Assembly (NCBI RefSeq): GCF_021655095.1
Contig: NZ_PPXW01000001.1
Location: 647,376-684,882 of the forward strand
Direction of reading: 5' to 3'
Source: Clostridium sp. Cult1
GTDB lineage: Bacteria; Bacillota; Clostridia; Tissierellales; Tepidimicrobiaceae
Length of the DNA stretch: 37,507 nt
The notes below the pieces were generated by a model, which had not been told where the DNA came from, did no database searches, and saw only the letters and a list, made by a program, of their open reading frames with translations. Positions 7,992 to 15,681 of the stretch are shown here, piece by piece. The position numbers were made by a program, and so were the translations under genes. Position 1 is the first letter of the stretch. Each line of letters opens with the position of its first letter.

Positions 7992-8345
7992 ATGAAAATA
8001 GCAATTGCATCAGAAGATAAAAATGTAAGTGGACATTTTGGACATTGTGAAGGATTTACCATGTATGAAGTAAAAGAGGATAAGGTTTTAAATAGCCAGT
8101 TTGTTCCAAATCCAGGTCATAGACCAGGATTTCTTCCTATATTTTTAAAAGAACAAGGAATCGAATTAATAATATCTGGTGGTATGGGAGGCTCTGCTCA
8201 ACAATTATTTATGGATAACGGAATAGATATAATCGTAGGAGCAGAAGGTCCTTGTGATGATGTAATAAAAGCTTATATAAAAGGAGAATTAGAATCCACT
8301 GGATCAGTTTGTGAAGAACATAGCCATGAAGGTCATTGTAATTAA
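7992..8345 (+). CDS. NifX/NifB-type (dinitrogenase Fe-Mo cofactor domain) protein 2
   Basis: A 117-residue NifX-family protein with the usual MKIAIASEDKNVSGHFGHCEGF opening split by a short loop, the GMGGSAQQLF helix and a glycine-rich GAEGPCDDVIKAY end. Unlike the first copy it has a metal-binding-looking tail, CEEHSHEGHCN, and histidines and a cysteine in the N-terminal loop (GHFGHCEGF). ATG codons stand at 7989 and 7992; the AGGAGG at 7979-7984 is better spaced for the second. It ends the operon, before a clear terminator. Binding of iron-sulfur or molybdenum-sulfur species is the family role. Confidence 0.87.
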   Translation: MKIAIASEDKNVSGHFGHCEGFTMYEVKEDKVLNSQFVPNPGHRPGFLPIFLKEQGIELIISGGMGGSAQQLFMDNGIDIIVGAEGPCDDVIKAYIKGELESTGSVCEEHSHEGHCN

Positions 8346-8372
8346 AAGCCAATTTCAAATTGGCTTTTTTTA
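8346..8372 (+). terminator. Intrinsic terminator of the NifX/MinD operon
   Basis: AAGCCAATTTCAAATTGGCTT is a tight hairpin (8-bp stem AGCCAATT/AATTGGCT) followed by a T-run at 8365-8371. It begins at the stop codon of the second NifX-like gene. Confidence 0.9.
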
Positions 8373-8381
8373 AAAAAGGTT

Positions 8382-8434
8382 ATTGACATATGCCCAGAAT
8401 TGTATATAATATAAATAAATGGGCATATGCCCAA
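8382..8434 (+). promoter_or_regulatory. Promoter of the DUF5320 gene with two operator copies
   Basis: The -35 is TTGACA (8383-8388) and the -10 is TATAAT (8405-8410), with a 16-bp spacer. A degenerate site ATTGACATATGCCCAG (8382-8397) covers the -35. A perfect inner palindrome TGGGCATATGCCCA (8420-8433) lies 9 bp downstream of the -10. Both are variants of the ATTGGCATATGCCAAT operator of the neighbouring operons. Confidence 0.8.
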
Positions 8435-8453
8435 AACAAAAGGAGGAAAGATT

Positions 8454-8708
8454 ATGCCAAGAAGAAACGGTACAGGTCCAATGGGTATAGGACCAATGAC
8501 AGGATGGGGTAGAGGTTATTGTAGATCAAGAGGTTTTGGTGCTGGAAGAATGGGTTATGGCTATGGCAGAGGAATAGGGAGATTTGGTACTTGGAGCGAT
8601 TACACCTTCAGTCCAGCTGAACAAAAGTCCCTATTAGAAAATGAAAAATCATTTTTAAAATCTAGATTAGAAGAAATAGAAGAAATACTAGAAAACTTTC
8701 ATGAATAA
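8454..8708 (+). CDS. DUF5320-type Gly/Arg/Met-rich small protein
   Basis: An 84-residue protein of unknown function. Its first half is a Gly/Arg/Met/Tyr-rich, probably flexible segment (GTGPMGIGPMTGWGRGYCRS). Its second half, from about residue 45, is a charged helix with heptad-like leucines (EQKSLLENEKSFLKSRLEEIEEIL), likely a coiled coil. An earlier in-frame ATG at 8427 lies inside the operator palindrome and is not used: AGGAGG at 8441-8446 sits 7 bp before ATG 8454. Proteins like this commonly accompany NifX-like cofactor proteins in anaerobes. It is followed by a hairpin and then a DUF134 gene. Confidence 0.82.
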   Translation: MPRRNGTGPMGIGPMTGWGRGYCRSRGFGAGRMGYGYGRGIGRFGTWSDYTFSPAEQKSLLENEKSFLKSRLEEIEEILENFHE

Positions 8709-8741
8709 TAAAAGGGTGAGGCAACTCATCCTTTTATTATG
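8706..8741 (+). terminator. Hairpin between DUF5320 and DUF134 genes
   Basis: AATAAAAGGGTGAG and CTCATCCTTTTATT pair around a GCAA tetraloop, with one wobble. The stem is long but only weakly T-rich after it, so it could act as a partial terminator or RNA stabiliser. Confidence 0.6.
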
Positions 8742-8772
8742 CTAAAATATAGATAGAAGGGAGATGGAAATA

Positions 8773-9129
8773 ATGGCTAGACCAAGAAAAAGAAGACGAG
8801 TTTGTGGATTACCTAATCATAGGGTATTTGGACCAATTAATAATAATTTTAATGGAGAACCTATAATATTATCAGTAGAAGAATATGAAGTTATTCGTCT
8901 CATAGATTTGGAAGGATTAGAGCAAGAAGAATGTGCTGAAAGAATGGATGTAGCTCGCTCTACAGTTCAAAGAATGTATTCAGAAGCAAAACGTAAAGTT
9001 GCTGATAGTATAGTGAATGGGAAGATGCTAAGGATAGAAGGCGGTGACTATATATTGTGTGAATTAGATAGGAATAAATGTGTTCCTTGTAATAGAGGTG
9101 GCCATAGACATAGAAAGGGTAGAGGATAG
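8773..9129 (+). CDS. DUF134-family predicted DNA-binding protein 1
   Basis: A 118-residue protein of the DUF134/COG1342 family, predicted regulators with a sigma-70 region-4-like helix-turn-helix. The start MARPRKRRRVCGLPN is the family hallmark, and the HTH is QEECAERMDVARSTVQRMYSEAKRK cut around residues 54-80. The C-terminus holds CELDRNKCVPC and a His/Arg-rich tail, possibly a metal or cluster site. The frame opens at ATG 8764, but AAGGGAG suits ATG 8773, which gives the conserved N-terminus. It lies next to the NifX/MinD operon and has a paralogue in the Mrp operon; both operons share one palindrome, so it is a candidate regulator of that set. Confidence 0.85.
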   Translation: MARPRKRRRVCGLPNHRVFGPINNNFNGEPIILSVEEYEVIRLIDLEGLEQEECAERMDVARSTVQRMYSEAKRKVADSIVNGKMLRIEGGDYILCELDRNKCVPCNRGGHRHRKGRG

Positions 9130-9170
9130 AAGGATAGGATAAAATTCCTTCCTTTTATTTATCCTTCAAT
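9126..9170. terminator. Bidirectional terminator between convergent DUF134 and spoVB-like genes
   Basis: GAAGGATAGGATAAAA pairs imperfectly with TTTTATTTATCCTTC between two converging genes, with T-rich ends on both strands. Confidence 0.6.
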
Positions 9171-10694
9171 TAACTTTCTAAATGGTTTTTTGGGAATAGC
9201 TTTAGTAGTATAGAGAACAAATATATAAGCTAATACACCTATTATTAGATTGAATAAGAAGATCCATACATTACTATAATATCCATAGAATAATTTTATT
9301 CCATTATCCATTGTTAAGACCATAATGATAGTAGCCAGTAGGGGTTTTAAAATTATATCCATGTAATCTATTTTTAATTTAATTACTTTTCTAATGGTAA
9401 CAATATCCAAAATAAAAGTAACCATACCCGCTGATAAAAATCCTATAAAAAAACCATTGATTCCAAACCGAGGATTTCCTACTAGAAAGTATATAGCCAA
9501 CACTTGAACAATCATACCTAATAACCTATTTAAGGTAACCATTATATGTTTGCTTAATCCATTTAGTATTCCTGAAAAAGTATGCTGCAACGCCATGAAT
9601 ATAGTTCCATAGGCCATAATATTAATAAATTTGCCAACTTCTAAATCCCCATAGAGAAAAAAACCTAAGGGTTCAGAAAAGAAAATATATAATCCAGTTA
9701 GGGGAATGGCTGCCATTAAAGTAATTTTTATGGAAAACATAATATTATGTCTCACATTCCTATAATTTTTCAACGCCATCTGCTCTGATAGATTGGGAAC
9801 TAGATTTATTACCATAGCTGATGTTACTATAAAGGGAAGCATAATTAGTGGCATAGTCATACCTGTAATTCTTCCAAAGGTTGCCATAGCTTCTCCATTT
9901 GTATATCCTATTTTCACAAGATTTTGTGGAATTAGTATGGAATTAATAAATCTAAGGATAACATTTAGTAGACCTGATATTCCTATAGGCATAGCTATTG
10001 GTAATATTTGTCCTACAACTGTTCTTGTATAAATTTTATTGGATTCAACATGTCTTGGTTTTCTTTTCCAAGGTTTGAGCATATAAGTAAGCCATATTAA
10101 ATCGAATACTTCACCTATAGAAATACCAGCAATTGCAATAAATGCCCCATATTTTGGTTCAACAGGGTAATTATAATATAGAAACCCTAATATAATAACG
10201 AACCTAGTCACATGTTCGATAATCTGGGAAACACTAGGAACCATTATCAATTTTAATCCATAATAATATCCTCTTAAAATAGAGCTTATAGATATTACAA
10301 CAATAGCTGGAATTAAAAGATATAAAGCTAAAGTCATTTTTTTATCCCTAAATACTCTTAATGCGATATTTTCACCAAAAATTATTATAATCAAACTAAA
10401 TAAAATAGATAAAAATAGGGTTATAAATAAAGCTACTTTTAAGATCTTATCAATAGTATAATGATTTTTTCGAGAATTCTGTTCTGCTACTAGTCTAGAT
10501 ACTGCTGTTGGAATGCCAACAGTAGAAATAATCAAAAAAATCATCAATATAGACATGGCCATTTGAAATAATCCCATGGCCTCTGCCCCCAAAAATTTTG
10601 ACAACATTACATCATATGTAAAATCTATTATTCGTACAATGAAGTTTATTATAACTAATAAAATAGATCCATAAACAAAACTTTCCTTTTTCAA
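9159..10694 (-). CDS. SpoVB/MurJ-like polytopic lipid flippase
   Basis: A 511-residue integral membrane protein of the MOP (MATE/flippase) superfamily with about 14 membrane segments. The opening FVYGSILLVIINFIVRIIDFTYDVMLSKFLGAEAMGLFQM and GIPTAVSRLVAEQNSRKN are typical of the SpoVB/MurJ-type lipid II flippases. In spore formers SpoVB acts in spore cortex peptidoglycan precursor export. Translation probably starts at a TTG (10694), with a GAGGTGG site a few bases upstream. It is transcribed away from the selenoprotein-like gene. Several paralogues are common in Clostridia, so the sporulation role is likely but not proven. Confidence 0.87.
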   Translation of the reverse strand: MKKESFVYGSILLVIINFIVRIIDFTYDVMLSKFLGAEAMGLFQMAMSILMIFLIISTVGIPTAVSRLVAEQNSRKNHYTIDKILKVALFITLFLSILFSLIIIIFGENIALRVFRDKKMTLALYLLIPAIVVISISSILRGYYYGLKLIMVPSVSQIIEHVTRFVIILGFLYYNYPVEPKYGAFIAIAGISIGEVFDLIWLTYMLKPWKRKPRHVESNKIYTRTVVGQILPIAMPIGISGLLNVILRFINSILIPQNLVKIGYTNGEAMATFGRITGMTMPLIMLPFIVTSAMVINLVPNLSEQMALKNYRNVRHNIMFSIKITLMAAIPLTGLYIFFSEPLGFFLYGDLEVGKFINIMAYGTIFMALQHTFSGILNGLSKHIMVTLNRLLGMIVQVLAIYFLVGNPRFGINGFFIGFLSAGMVTFILDIVTIRKVIKLKIDYMDIILKPLLATIIMVLTMDNGIKLFYGYYSNVWIFLFNLIIGVLAYIFVLYTTKAIPKKPFRKLIEG

Positions 10695-10798
10695 AAAACC
10701 ACCTCAGTATTATAAAGCATATGAACAAATAATATATAATAATTTATATGCTCAATATCAGACAAAATGAATCAAAATGATATTAAGGCTAAATATTA

Positions 10799-10854
10799 TT
10801 GACAACATACCCCTATATAGTATAATAAAATAAAATAAACTTAAGGGGGTAAAT
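10799..10854 (+). promoter_or_regulatory. Promoter and leader of the TGA-interrupted small gene
   Basis: The -35 is TTGACA (10799-10804), the -10 is TATAAT (10821-10826), and the spacer is 16 bp. A strong AGGGGGT ribosome site at 10844-10850 lies 5 bp before ATG 10855. ACCCCT at 10809-10814 could pair with this site, but only in RNAs that begin farther upstream. Confidence 0.78.
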
Positions 10855-11142
10855 ATGAAAATTTTAATTGATTCAAAAGCTGAAGAATACATAAAAAAGG
10901 CCAGTAAAGATAAGGCTATTACAATTAACCTTTTTGAAGCTAGTAATTGTTGAGTACCAATAGTAGAACCATCCGTTGAGATGGGAAGGCCAGAAGATGA
11001 ATCTTTATATAATTTATATAATATAAGTAATATTAAAGTATATTGTATACGGGAACTTAGAGCTAAAAACGGTGAAATTATAATTAAAATGAGGAATTTT
11101 TTCTGGAGTAAATACTTATATGTAGAGGGATATAATATATAA
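10855..11142 (+). CDS. Small selenoprotein of the CC/Se-motif (HesB-like) type, Sec encoded by in-frame TGA
   Basis: The frame runs from ATG 10855 to TAA 11140-11142 with one internal TGA at 10951-10953. With that TGA as selenocysteine the product is 95 residues with Cys32-Sec33. Before it comes MKILIDSKAEEYIKKAS and then DKAITINLFEASNC; after it comes VPIVEPSVEMGRPED, then YNLYNISNIKVYCIRELRAK and FFWSKYLYVEGYNI. Both halves read as one compact alpha/beta domain matching, as I recall it, a family of small anaerobe proteins with CC or C-Sec. A hairpin CCATC-CGTTGA-GATGG at 10969-10984 lies at bacterial SECIS distance. Promoter and ribosome site are good. Function is unknown; a redox or metal role fits the Cys-Sec pair. 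A simple nonsense mutation is less likely because coding character continues. Confidence 0.83.
10954..10990 (+). promoter_or_regulatory. Putative bacterial SECIS element
   Basis: Directly after the in-frame TGA the mRNA can form a 5-bp stem CCAUC/GAUGG (10969-10973 with 10980-10984) closing the 6-base loop CGUUGA. The apical G-U lies about 21-22 bases after the UGA, where SelB-binding hairpins usually place it. The lower stem is weak and folding software is needed. Confidence 0.6.
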
Positions 11143-11216
11143 TATAGGGTTAGAGGAGACAAAATGTAGTAAAATATATTATAATATTCATAGCAATAAA
11201 ATACTGGAGGTTCAAT

Positions 11217-12323
11217 ATGAATAATAAAATCTGGATTATCCTTCTATTGTTAATACTAATTCCCTTTAATGTTCAAGGTGAATATATGGAACCTGTGAAC
11301 ACATATATGGAAAGGGCCATTGTTTTAGAAGTAGAGGAAGGGGAAGAAATAGAAGAAGTAGAAGGTATACTAACCCAAGTTCAACATGTAAAGCTAGAGA
11401 TCATTAGTGGAAAATATAAAGGCCAAATATTTGAAACAGAAAATCATCTGTCGGATAATATGGCATATGATATTGTGGTAAAAAAAGGAGATAAGGTAGT
11501 AGTAGGTGTTGAAGAGTATGAGGATAACCTTGTAGAAGTTTATGTATCAGACTATGCTCGGCAGAACTATATATTTTATTTACTAGGTTTGTTTATATTG
11601 TTAATCATAGTTATTGGTCGAGAAAAAGGCATTAAGGCTGTAATAACATTAGCCATTACTATATTTATGATTATAAAAGTATTATTGCCCTTAATGTTAA
11701 AGGGGATCAATCCAATTCCAATCTCCGTTCTAGTATCTATTGGTGTTACTGTAATTACTATCTTCCTTATTGGTGGTATTAATAGTAAAAGCATATCTGC
11801 AATTGTAGGTACTAGCAGTGGTGTTATTATTGCTGGATTTATAGCTTACTTTGTTGGTAGTCAGGTAAGGTTAACTGGACTTAGTGCTGAAGAAGCTACT
11901 ATGCTCATGTATATACCACAAGGTGTGGATTTTGATTTTAGAGGCCTATTGTTTTCTGGAATAATATTAGGCGCTTTAGGAGCTATAATGGATGTCGGAA
12001 TGTCCATAGCTTCGTCTATAGAAGAAATCCACAATGCCAACGAGAATCTTACAAAAAAGGAACTGTTTAATTCAGGTATGAATGTAGGAAAGGATATAAT
12101 GGGGACTATGACCAATACATTAATATTAGCATATACGGGAAGTTCCATACCATTATTACTATTATTCATGGCCTATGAAACATCTATGATTAAAATTATA
12201 AATTTAGACATTATTGCAACGGAAATAGTTCGTTCCTTATCGGGAAGTATTGGGCTAGTACTTACTATTCCATTAACAGCTTTGATTTCAACGGTCTTGA
12301 TAAAAAAAGAAAATCCTATGTAA
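11217..12323 (+). CDS. YibE/F-family multipass membrane protein
   Basis: A 368-residue membrane protein of the YibE/F family, whose function is not established. It has an N-terminal hydrophobic signal (residues 4-20), an extracellular beta-rich domain of about 100 residues containing the ILTQVQHVKLEIISGKYKG segment, then about seven membrane helices from residue 120 on. The family core GALGAIMDVGMSIASSIEEI is present near residue 265. The start has GGAGG 6 bp upstream. An arsenate-reductase-like gene follows after about 20 bp, probably in the same transcript. Confidence 0.87.
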   Translation: MNNKIWIILLLLILIPFNVQGEYMEPVNTYMERAIVLEVEEGEEIEEVEGILTQVQHVKLEIISGKYKGQIFETENHLSDNMAYDIVVKKGDKVVVGVEEYEDNLVEVYVSDYARQNYIFYLLGLFILLIIVIGREKGIKAVITLAITIFMIIKVLLPLMLKGINPIPISVLVSIGVTVITIFLIGGINSKSISAIVGTSSGVIIAGFIAYFVGSQVRLTGLSAEEATMLMYIPQGVDFDFRGLLFSGIILGALGAIMDVGMSIASSIEEIHNANENLTKKELFNSGMNVGKDIMGTMTNTLILAYTGSSIPLLLLFMAYETSMIKIINLDIIATEIVRSLSGSIGLVLTIPLTALISTVLIKKENPM

Positions 12324-12344
12324 TCATATATGGAGGGAAATAAA

Positions 12345-12761
12345 TTGAAACCAAAAGTAGCATTTATTTGCGTTCATAATTCATGTAGATCTCAAATGGC
12401 AGAAGCACTAGGTAAATTATTTGCTTCAGATATTTTTGACTCCTATTCTGCTGGTACAGAAACAAAGCCTGAAATCAATCAAGATGCAGTTAGGATAATA
12501 AAGGATTTATATGAAATTAATATAAATAAAACCCAATATTCTAAGTTGTTAACGGATATACCAGAAGTAGATATAGTAGTAAAAATGGGATGTAATGTTA
12601 TTTGTCCATATCTACCTTCTAAACATGAAGAAGATTGGGGATTAGAAGACCCTACTGGGAAAGATGATGAAGAATTTATTAAAACTGCTAGGACAATTGA
12701 AGGTAAAGTAAAGGATTTAGCTAAAAGAATTAAAAATGGAGAAATAGAATTATATAAATAA
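12345..12761 (+). CDS. Arsenate reductase ArsC-like, low-molecular-weight phosphatase fold
   Basis: A 138-residue protein of the thioredoxin-coupled ArsC/LMW-phosphatase type. The phosphate-binding loop C9-VHNSC-R15 and the second-step cysteines C83 and C87 in MGCNVICP are visible, followed by the family's EDWGLEDPTGKDDEEF. It would reduce arsenate to arsenite with a Cys relay. The frame extends to ATG 12330, but that ATG overlaps the GGAGGG ribosome site; TTG 12345 is correctly spaced and gives the normal N-terminus. No arsenite exporter is adjacent. An ArsR-permease operon lies 3 kb downstream under its own promoter. Confidence 0.87.
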   Translation: MKPKVAFICVHNSCRSQMAEALGKLFASDIFDSYSAGTETKPEINQDAVRIIKDLYEININKTQYSKLLTDIPEVDIVVKMGCNVICPYLPSKHEEDWGLEDPTGKDDEEFIKTARTIEGKVKDLAKRIKNGEIELYK

Positions 12762-12766
12762 ATTTT

Positions 12767-12813
12767 AAAACCTAAATGCTAGTTTATAAGTAGACAGGCA
12801 TTTAGGTTTTTTC
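12767..12813 (+). terminator. Intrinsic terminator after arsC-like gene
   Basis: AAAACCTAAATGC (12767-12779) and GCATTTAGGTTTT (12798-12810) form a 13-bp perfect stem with an 18-base loop, followed by T residues. Confidence 0.88.
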
Positions 12814-12937
12814 TATTAATATGATTTTATTTACTACATTATATTATTTTTGTTTATTTTATACAAAGGTAAAAAGTGTCCTATACCGAAATTTCTTATA
12901 ACCATAATTTATTTAAAGTGGAAAAGGGGGAATTTTT

Positions 12938-14371
12938 GTGGAAAAGAGAAAGTATCCTTTGTTTATCAAAGAAGACGTAAATGCATTCTTTTCGCTATTT
13001 CAGAACAATTTGGCTAATTTTGTGGTAATTGCCATTACCATGCTTGGATTTGGTTATCCTGCTAGAATTGTTTATGGAATGGTCATTCCAGGAGCAGCGA
13101 TAAGTGTTTTATTTGGAAACTTATACTATGCTCATATGGCTAAGAAATTAGCAGAAAAAGAAAATCGTACAGATGTAACTGCCTTATCTTATGGAATAAG
13201 TACTCCACCAATGTTCATTTTTTTGTTTGGAGTATTAAAACCAGCATTAGATTTAACAGGAGATCCTGATATGGCTATAAGGATAGGTATGGCAGCATGT
13301 TTTTTGGGTGGTTTGATTGAAGTGCTAGGTTCATTGATAGGACCTTGGTTGAGGAAAAACTTACCTAGAGCATCAATGCTTGGTGCATTAGCAGGGGTAG
13401 CATTTTCAGTTATAGCTGGGCAAATGTTTTTTCATACCTTTGAATCCCCAGTAATTGGCATGTTCGTTATGACAATTATTTTGGTAGGTTTAATTGCTAG
13501 AAGAAAAATGCCTTTTAATATTCCTGCATCATTATTCGCAATAATTATAGGTACTATCCTAGCTTATGCAGTGAAAGAATCTAGTTTATCCAATATTACG
13601 GAAGGATTAGGCTATGTAGGTGTTTATCTGCCAAAACCTACTTTTGGATTTATTACAGGATTTAAAACCTTATTTGGACCTATGGTTGGATTATTAGCAG
13701 CATTGATACCTATATCAGTATATAATTTTATAGAGACTATGAACAATGTAGAAGCAATGGCAGCTGCAGGAGATAACTATGATGTTGCAGAAACACAAAT
13801 TGTTGACGGCATTGGAACTATGATAGGTACATTTTTTGGTGGGGTTTTTCCTACTACCGTTTATCTAGCATCAGTAAGCTCTAAATGGCTAAAAGCGGGA
13901 AGAGGATATTCTATTGTTAATGGATTTGTATTTTTAGTAGCCTCCACCTTCGGAGTAATAGCAGCTATGTCAGCTATAATTCCACTACAAGTTGTAGCTC
14001 CAATACTCGTATTTGTTGGCATATCAATGATATCCCAAACATTTGCATCAGTACCACAAAACCATTATCCGGCTGTGATCTTAGCCATGTTTCCTTATTT
14101 GGCCAATTACCTATCAACAAAATTTGCAGGAGCAGCTCCAGAAGCTTTAGATGCGGTCTCACCTGCTATAGTGTCATTGGGGCAAGGGGCTATGTTTACA
14201 GCATTAATATTGGGTGCAATCTTATCATTTATTTTAGATAATGAATTCAACAAAGCTGCAATTACTTCTTTGGTAGGAGCTGTTTTATCAGGATTAGGCT
14301 TCATGCATGCACCTAAGCTATCAATATTATATAGTCCTAAGCATACATTAGCATATGTTGTCGTGCAATAA
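12938..14371 (+). CDS. NCS2-family permease (xanthine/uracil/azaguanine-like)
   Basis: A 477-residue polytopic transporter, about 12-14 helices, of the nucleobase:cation symporter-2 group. Family features include FGYPARIVYGMVIPGAAISVLFGNLYYA near the N-terminus and the internal NFIETMNNVEAMAAAGDNYDVAE segment, which holds substrate and cation contacts. Translation starts at GTG 12938 after AAAGGGGG. It stands alone between two terminators. I looked in the 125-bp leader for a purine riboswitch and found none, so purine control is not supported. The nucleobase specificity cannot be assigned from sequence. Confidence 0.85.
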   Translation: MEKRKYPLFIKEDVNAFFSLFQNNLANFVVIAITMLGFGYPARIVYGMVIPGAAISVLFGNLYYAHMAKKLAEKENRTDVTALSYGISTPPMFIFLFGVLKPALDLTGDPDMAIRIGMAACFLGGLIEVLGSLIGPWLRKNLPRASMLGALAGVAFSVIAGQMFFHTFESPVIGMFVMTIILVGLIARRKMPFNIPASLFAIIIGTILAYAVKESSLSNITEGLGYVGVYLPKPTFGFITGFKTLFGPMVGLLAALIPISVYNFIETMNNVEAMAAAGDNYDVAETQIVDGIGTMIGTFFGGVFPTTVYLASVSSKWLKAGRGYSIVNGFVFLVASTFGVIAAMSAIIPLQVVAPILVFVGISMISQTFASVPQNHYPAVILAMFPYLANYLSTKFAGAAPEALDAVSPAIVSLGQGAMFTALILGAILSFILDNEFNKAAITSLVGAVLSGLGFMHAPKLSILYSPKHTLAYVVVQ

Positions 14372-14537
14372 CATTAGTTGTATTGAATTACTCATTTGGA
14401 AAAGCAGAAAGTAAGCATGAAACAATAGAAAATATAGATGTAATAGTGGATTAATTTAGGTTATTTTTGATGAATGATGTTTTAATCTTATAACATTTAA
14501 AGCAAATTTTAAAGACAAGCTAAGTTTGATATGATAC

Positions 14538-14590
14538 TTCCAAAGTAAATAGTTTAATTAATTAAACTATTTACTTGGAGGTATTTTTTT
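14538..14590 (+). terminator. Long palindromic terminator upstream of the CobW operon
   Basis: AGTAAATAGTTTAAT and ATTAAACTATTTACT (14544-14558 with 14561-14575) pair perfectly around a two-base centre. The stem is extended by TCCA/TGGA with one bulged A and followed by a T-run at 14584-14590. It probably ends permease transcripts. Confidence 0.8.
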
Positions 14591-14641
14591 ATTTCTTTTC
14601 TATTCTATTCCATAAATAAAATAATAATTTTATATCAAACT

Positions 14642-14709
14642 ATTGACAAATGCCAACAATAAAGTTATTATACTTATATAACCATATAAGCATATAGGCA
14701 TATGATGTG
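14642..14709 (+). promoter_or_regulatory. Promoter of the CobW-ArsR-permease operon with operator-like sites
   Basis: The -35 is TTGACA (14643-14648) and the -10 is TATTAT (14666-14671), with a 17-bp spacer. ATTGACAAATGCCAAC (14642-14657) covers the -35 and matches the ATTGGCATATGCCAAT operator at 13 of 16 bases. A half-site ATAGGCATATG lies at 14694-14704, downstream of the -10. The ArsR protein of the operon could have its own site here as well. Confidence 0.65.
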
Positions 14710-14736
14710 TTAAATTGATTCCAAGGAGGAATATAT

Positions 14737-15669
14737 ATGGCAAATAAAACAAAATTATATTTACTTACAGGCTTTTTAGGGGCTGGAAAGACTACTTTTT
14801 TAACCAATGTTTTGAAGGATTTAGAAGGTAAAAAAGTTGCAGTAATAATGAATGAATTTGGGAAGGTAGGAATAGATGGGACTATAATCGAAAAAGAAGG
14901 TATGGAGCTAGTGGAGATAAACAAGGGATCCATATTCTGTTCTTGTTTGCAGCTTTCCTTTGTTTCCGCTTTAGTAGAGATGACAGATAGGGATATGGAA
15001 TATGTATTTGTTGAAAGTTCTGGTCTAGCTGATCCATCTAATATAGGGGAGTTTTTAGAGGCGGTAAAGGCAGCTAAAGGGGATGTCTACGATTATAGTG
15101 GAGCCATTTGTATAGTGGATGGAGTTAACTTTTTAGATCAGATAGAAGATATAGAAACAGTAGAAAGACAGCTTAAATTTTGCCATTTAGCAGTATTAAG
15201 TAAAGTAGATTTAATAGATGAATTAAAATTAAATAAGGTAAAAGCAAAAATAAAAGAGATAAACCCTAAAGTAGATATTGTAGAATCTATAAATGGGAAA
15301 ATAGGTTATGATTTTTTAGAAAAAGACCTTTTAAAAGAAGATTGGCTTGGAGTAGAGGACACTACCAATACACCAGAAAATAGACCTAAAACACTAATAC
15401 TAACCTATGAAGGTAAAACTACAAAAGATAAACTTAGCCAATTCATAGATACTATTAAAGAGGACTGTTATAGAGTAAAAGGATTTTTCCAGCTAGAAGA
15501 TGGCTGGAACCAAGTAGATGTAGTAGGCAAAAGGATAGATTATAAACCAATGGACAAAGTAGAAGAAAATTCTCAATTGGTTATCATATCTAAAATAGGA
15601 CCTCAGATAATAAGGCCTATATTCAATACTTGGGAAGAAATAATAGGGGAAAAAATGATATTGAGATAA
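14737..15669 (+). CDS. CobW/COG0523-family GTP-binding metallochaperone-like protein
   Basis: A 310-residue G3E GTPase with Walker A GFLGAGKTT at residues 12-20, the MNEFGKVGIDG switch region, ESSGLADPSN (Walker B), the guanine-recognising SKVD, and a C-terminal CobW_C-like domain. The metal-binding CxCC motif of the family is changed here to Cys68-Ser-Cys70 (IFCSCLQ), leaving two cysteines. Family members deliver zinc, cobalt or other metals to target proteins. It heads an operon with a metal-type ArsR regulator, a DUF318/ArsP permease and a small thioredoxin. AAGGAGGA lies 6 bp before the ATG. Confidence 0.88.
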   Translation: MANKTKLYLLTGFLGAGKTTFLTNVLKDLEGKKVAVIMNEFGKVGIDGTIIEKEGMELVEINKGSIFCSCLQLSFVSALVEMTDRDMEYVFVESSGLADPSNIGEFLEAVKAAKGDVYDYSGAICIVDGVNFLDQIEDIETVERQLKFCHLAVLSKVDLIDELKLNKVKAKIKEINPKVDIVESINGKIGYDFLEKDLLKEDWLGVEDTTNTPENRPKTLILTYEGKTTKDKLSQFIDTIKEDCYRVKGFFQLEDGWNQVDVVGKRIDYKPMDKVEENSQLVIISKIGPQIIRPIFNTWEEIIGEKMILR

Positions 15670-15681
15670 GGAGAGAGTTGA

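Larger units (their letters stand above)
14372..14736 (+). other. Intergenic region between NCS2 permease and CobW operon
   Basis: This 365-bp stretch holds no convincing gene. Its first 165 bp are featureless AT-rich DNA with only very short frames. A long palindrome with T-run follows at 14538-14590, then the CobW promoter and operator-like sites from 14642. Confidence 0.75.

Noticed and set aside
10758-11162. 134-codon open frame on the minus strand
   Set aside because: It lies opposite the TGA-interrupted small gene, has no ribosome site and reads as low-complexity hydrophobic sequence. The plus strand explains the region better.
12814-12937. Leader of the NCS2 permease examined for a purine riboswitch
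   Set aside because: None of the conserved purine aptamer loops or the three-way junction could be found.
14544-14575. 32-bp perfect palindrome considered as a regulator site
   Set aside because: Its length, outer pairing and following T-run fit a terminator better, and no second copy was seen.
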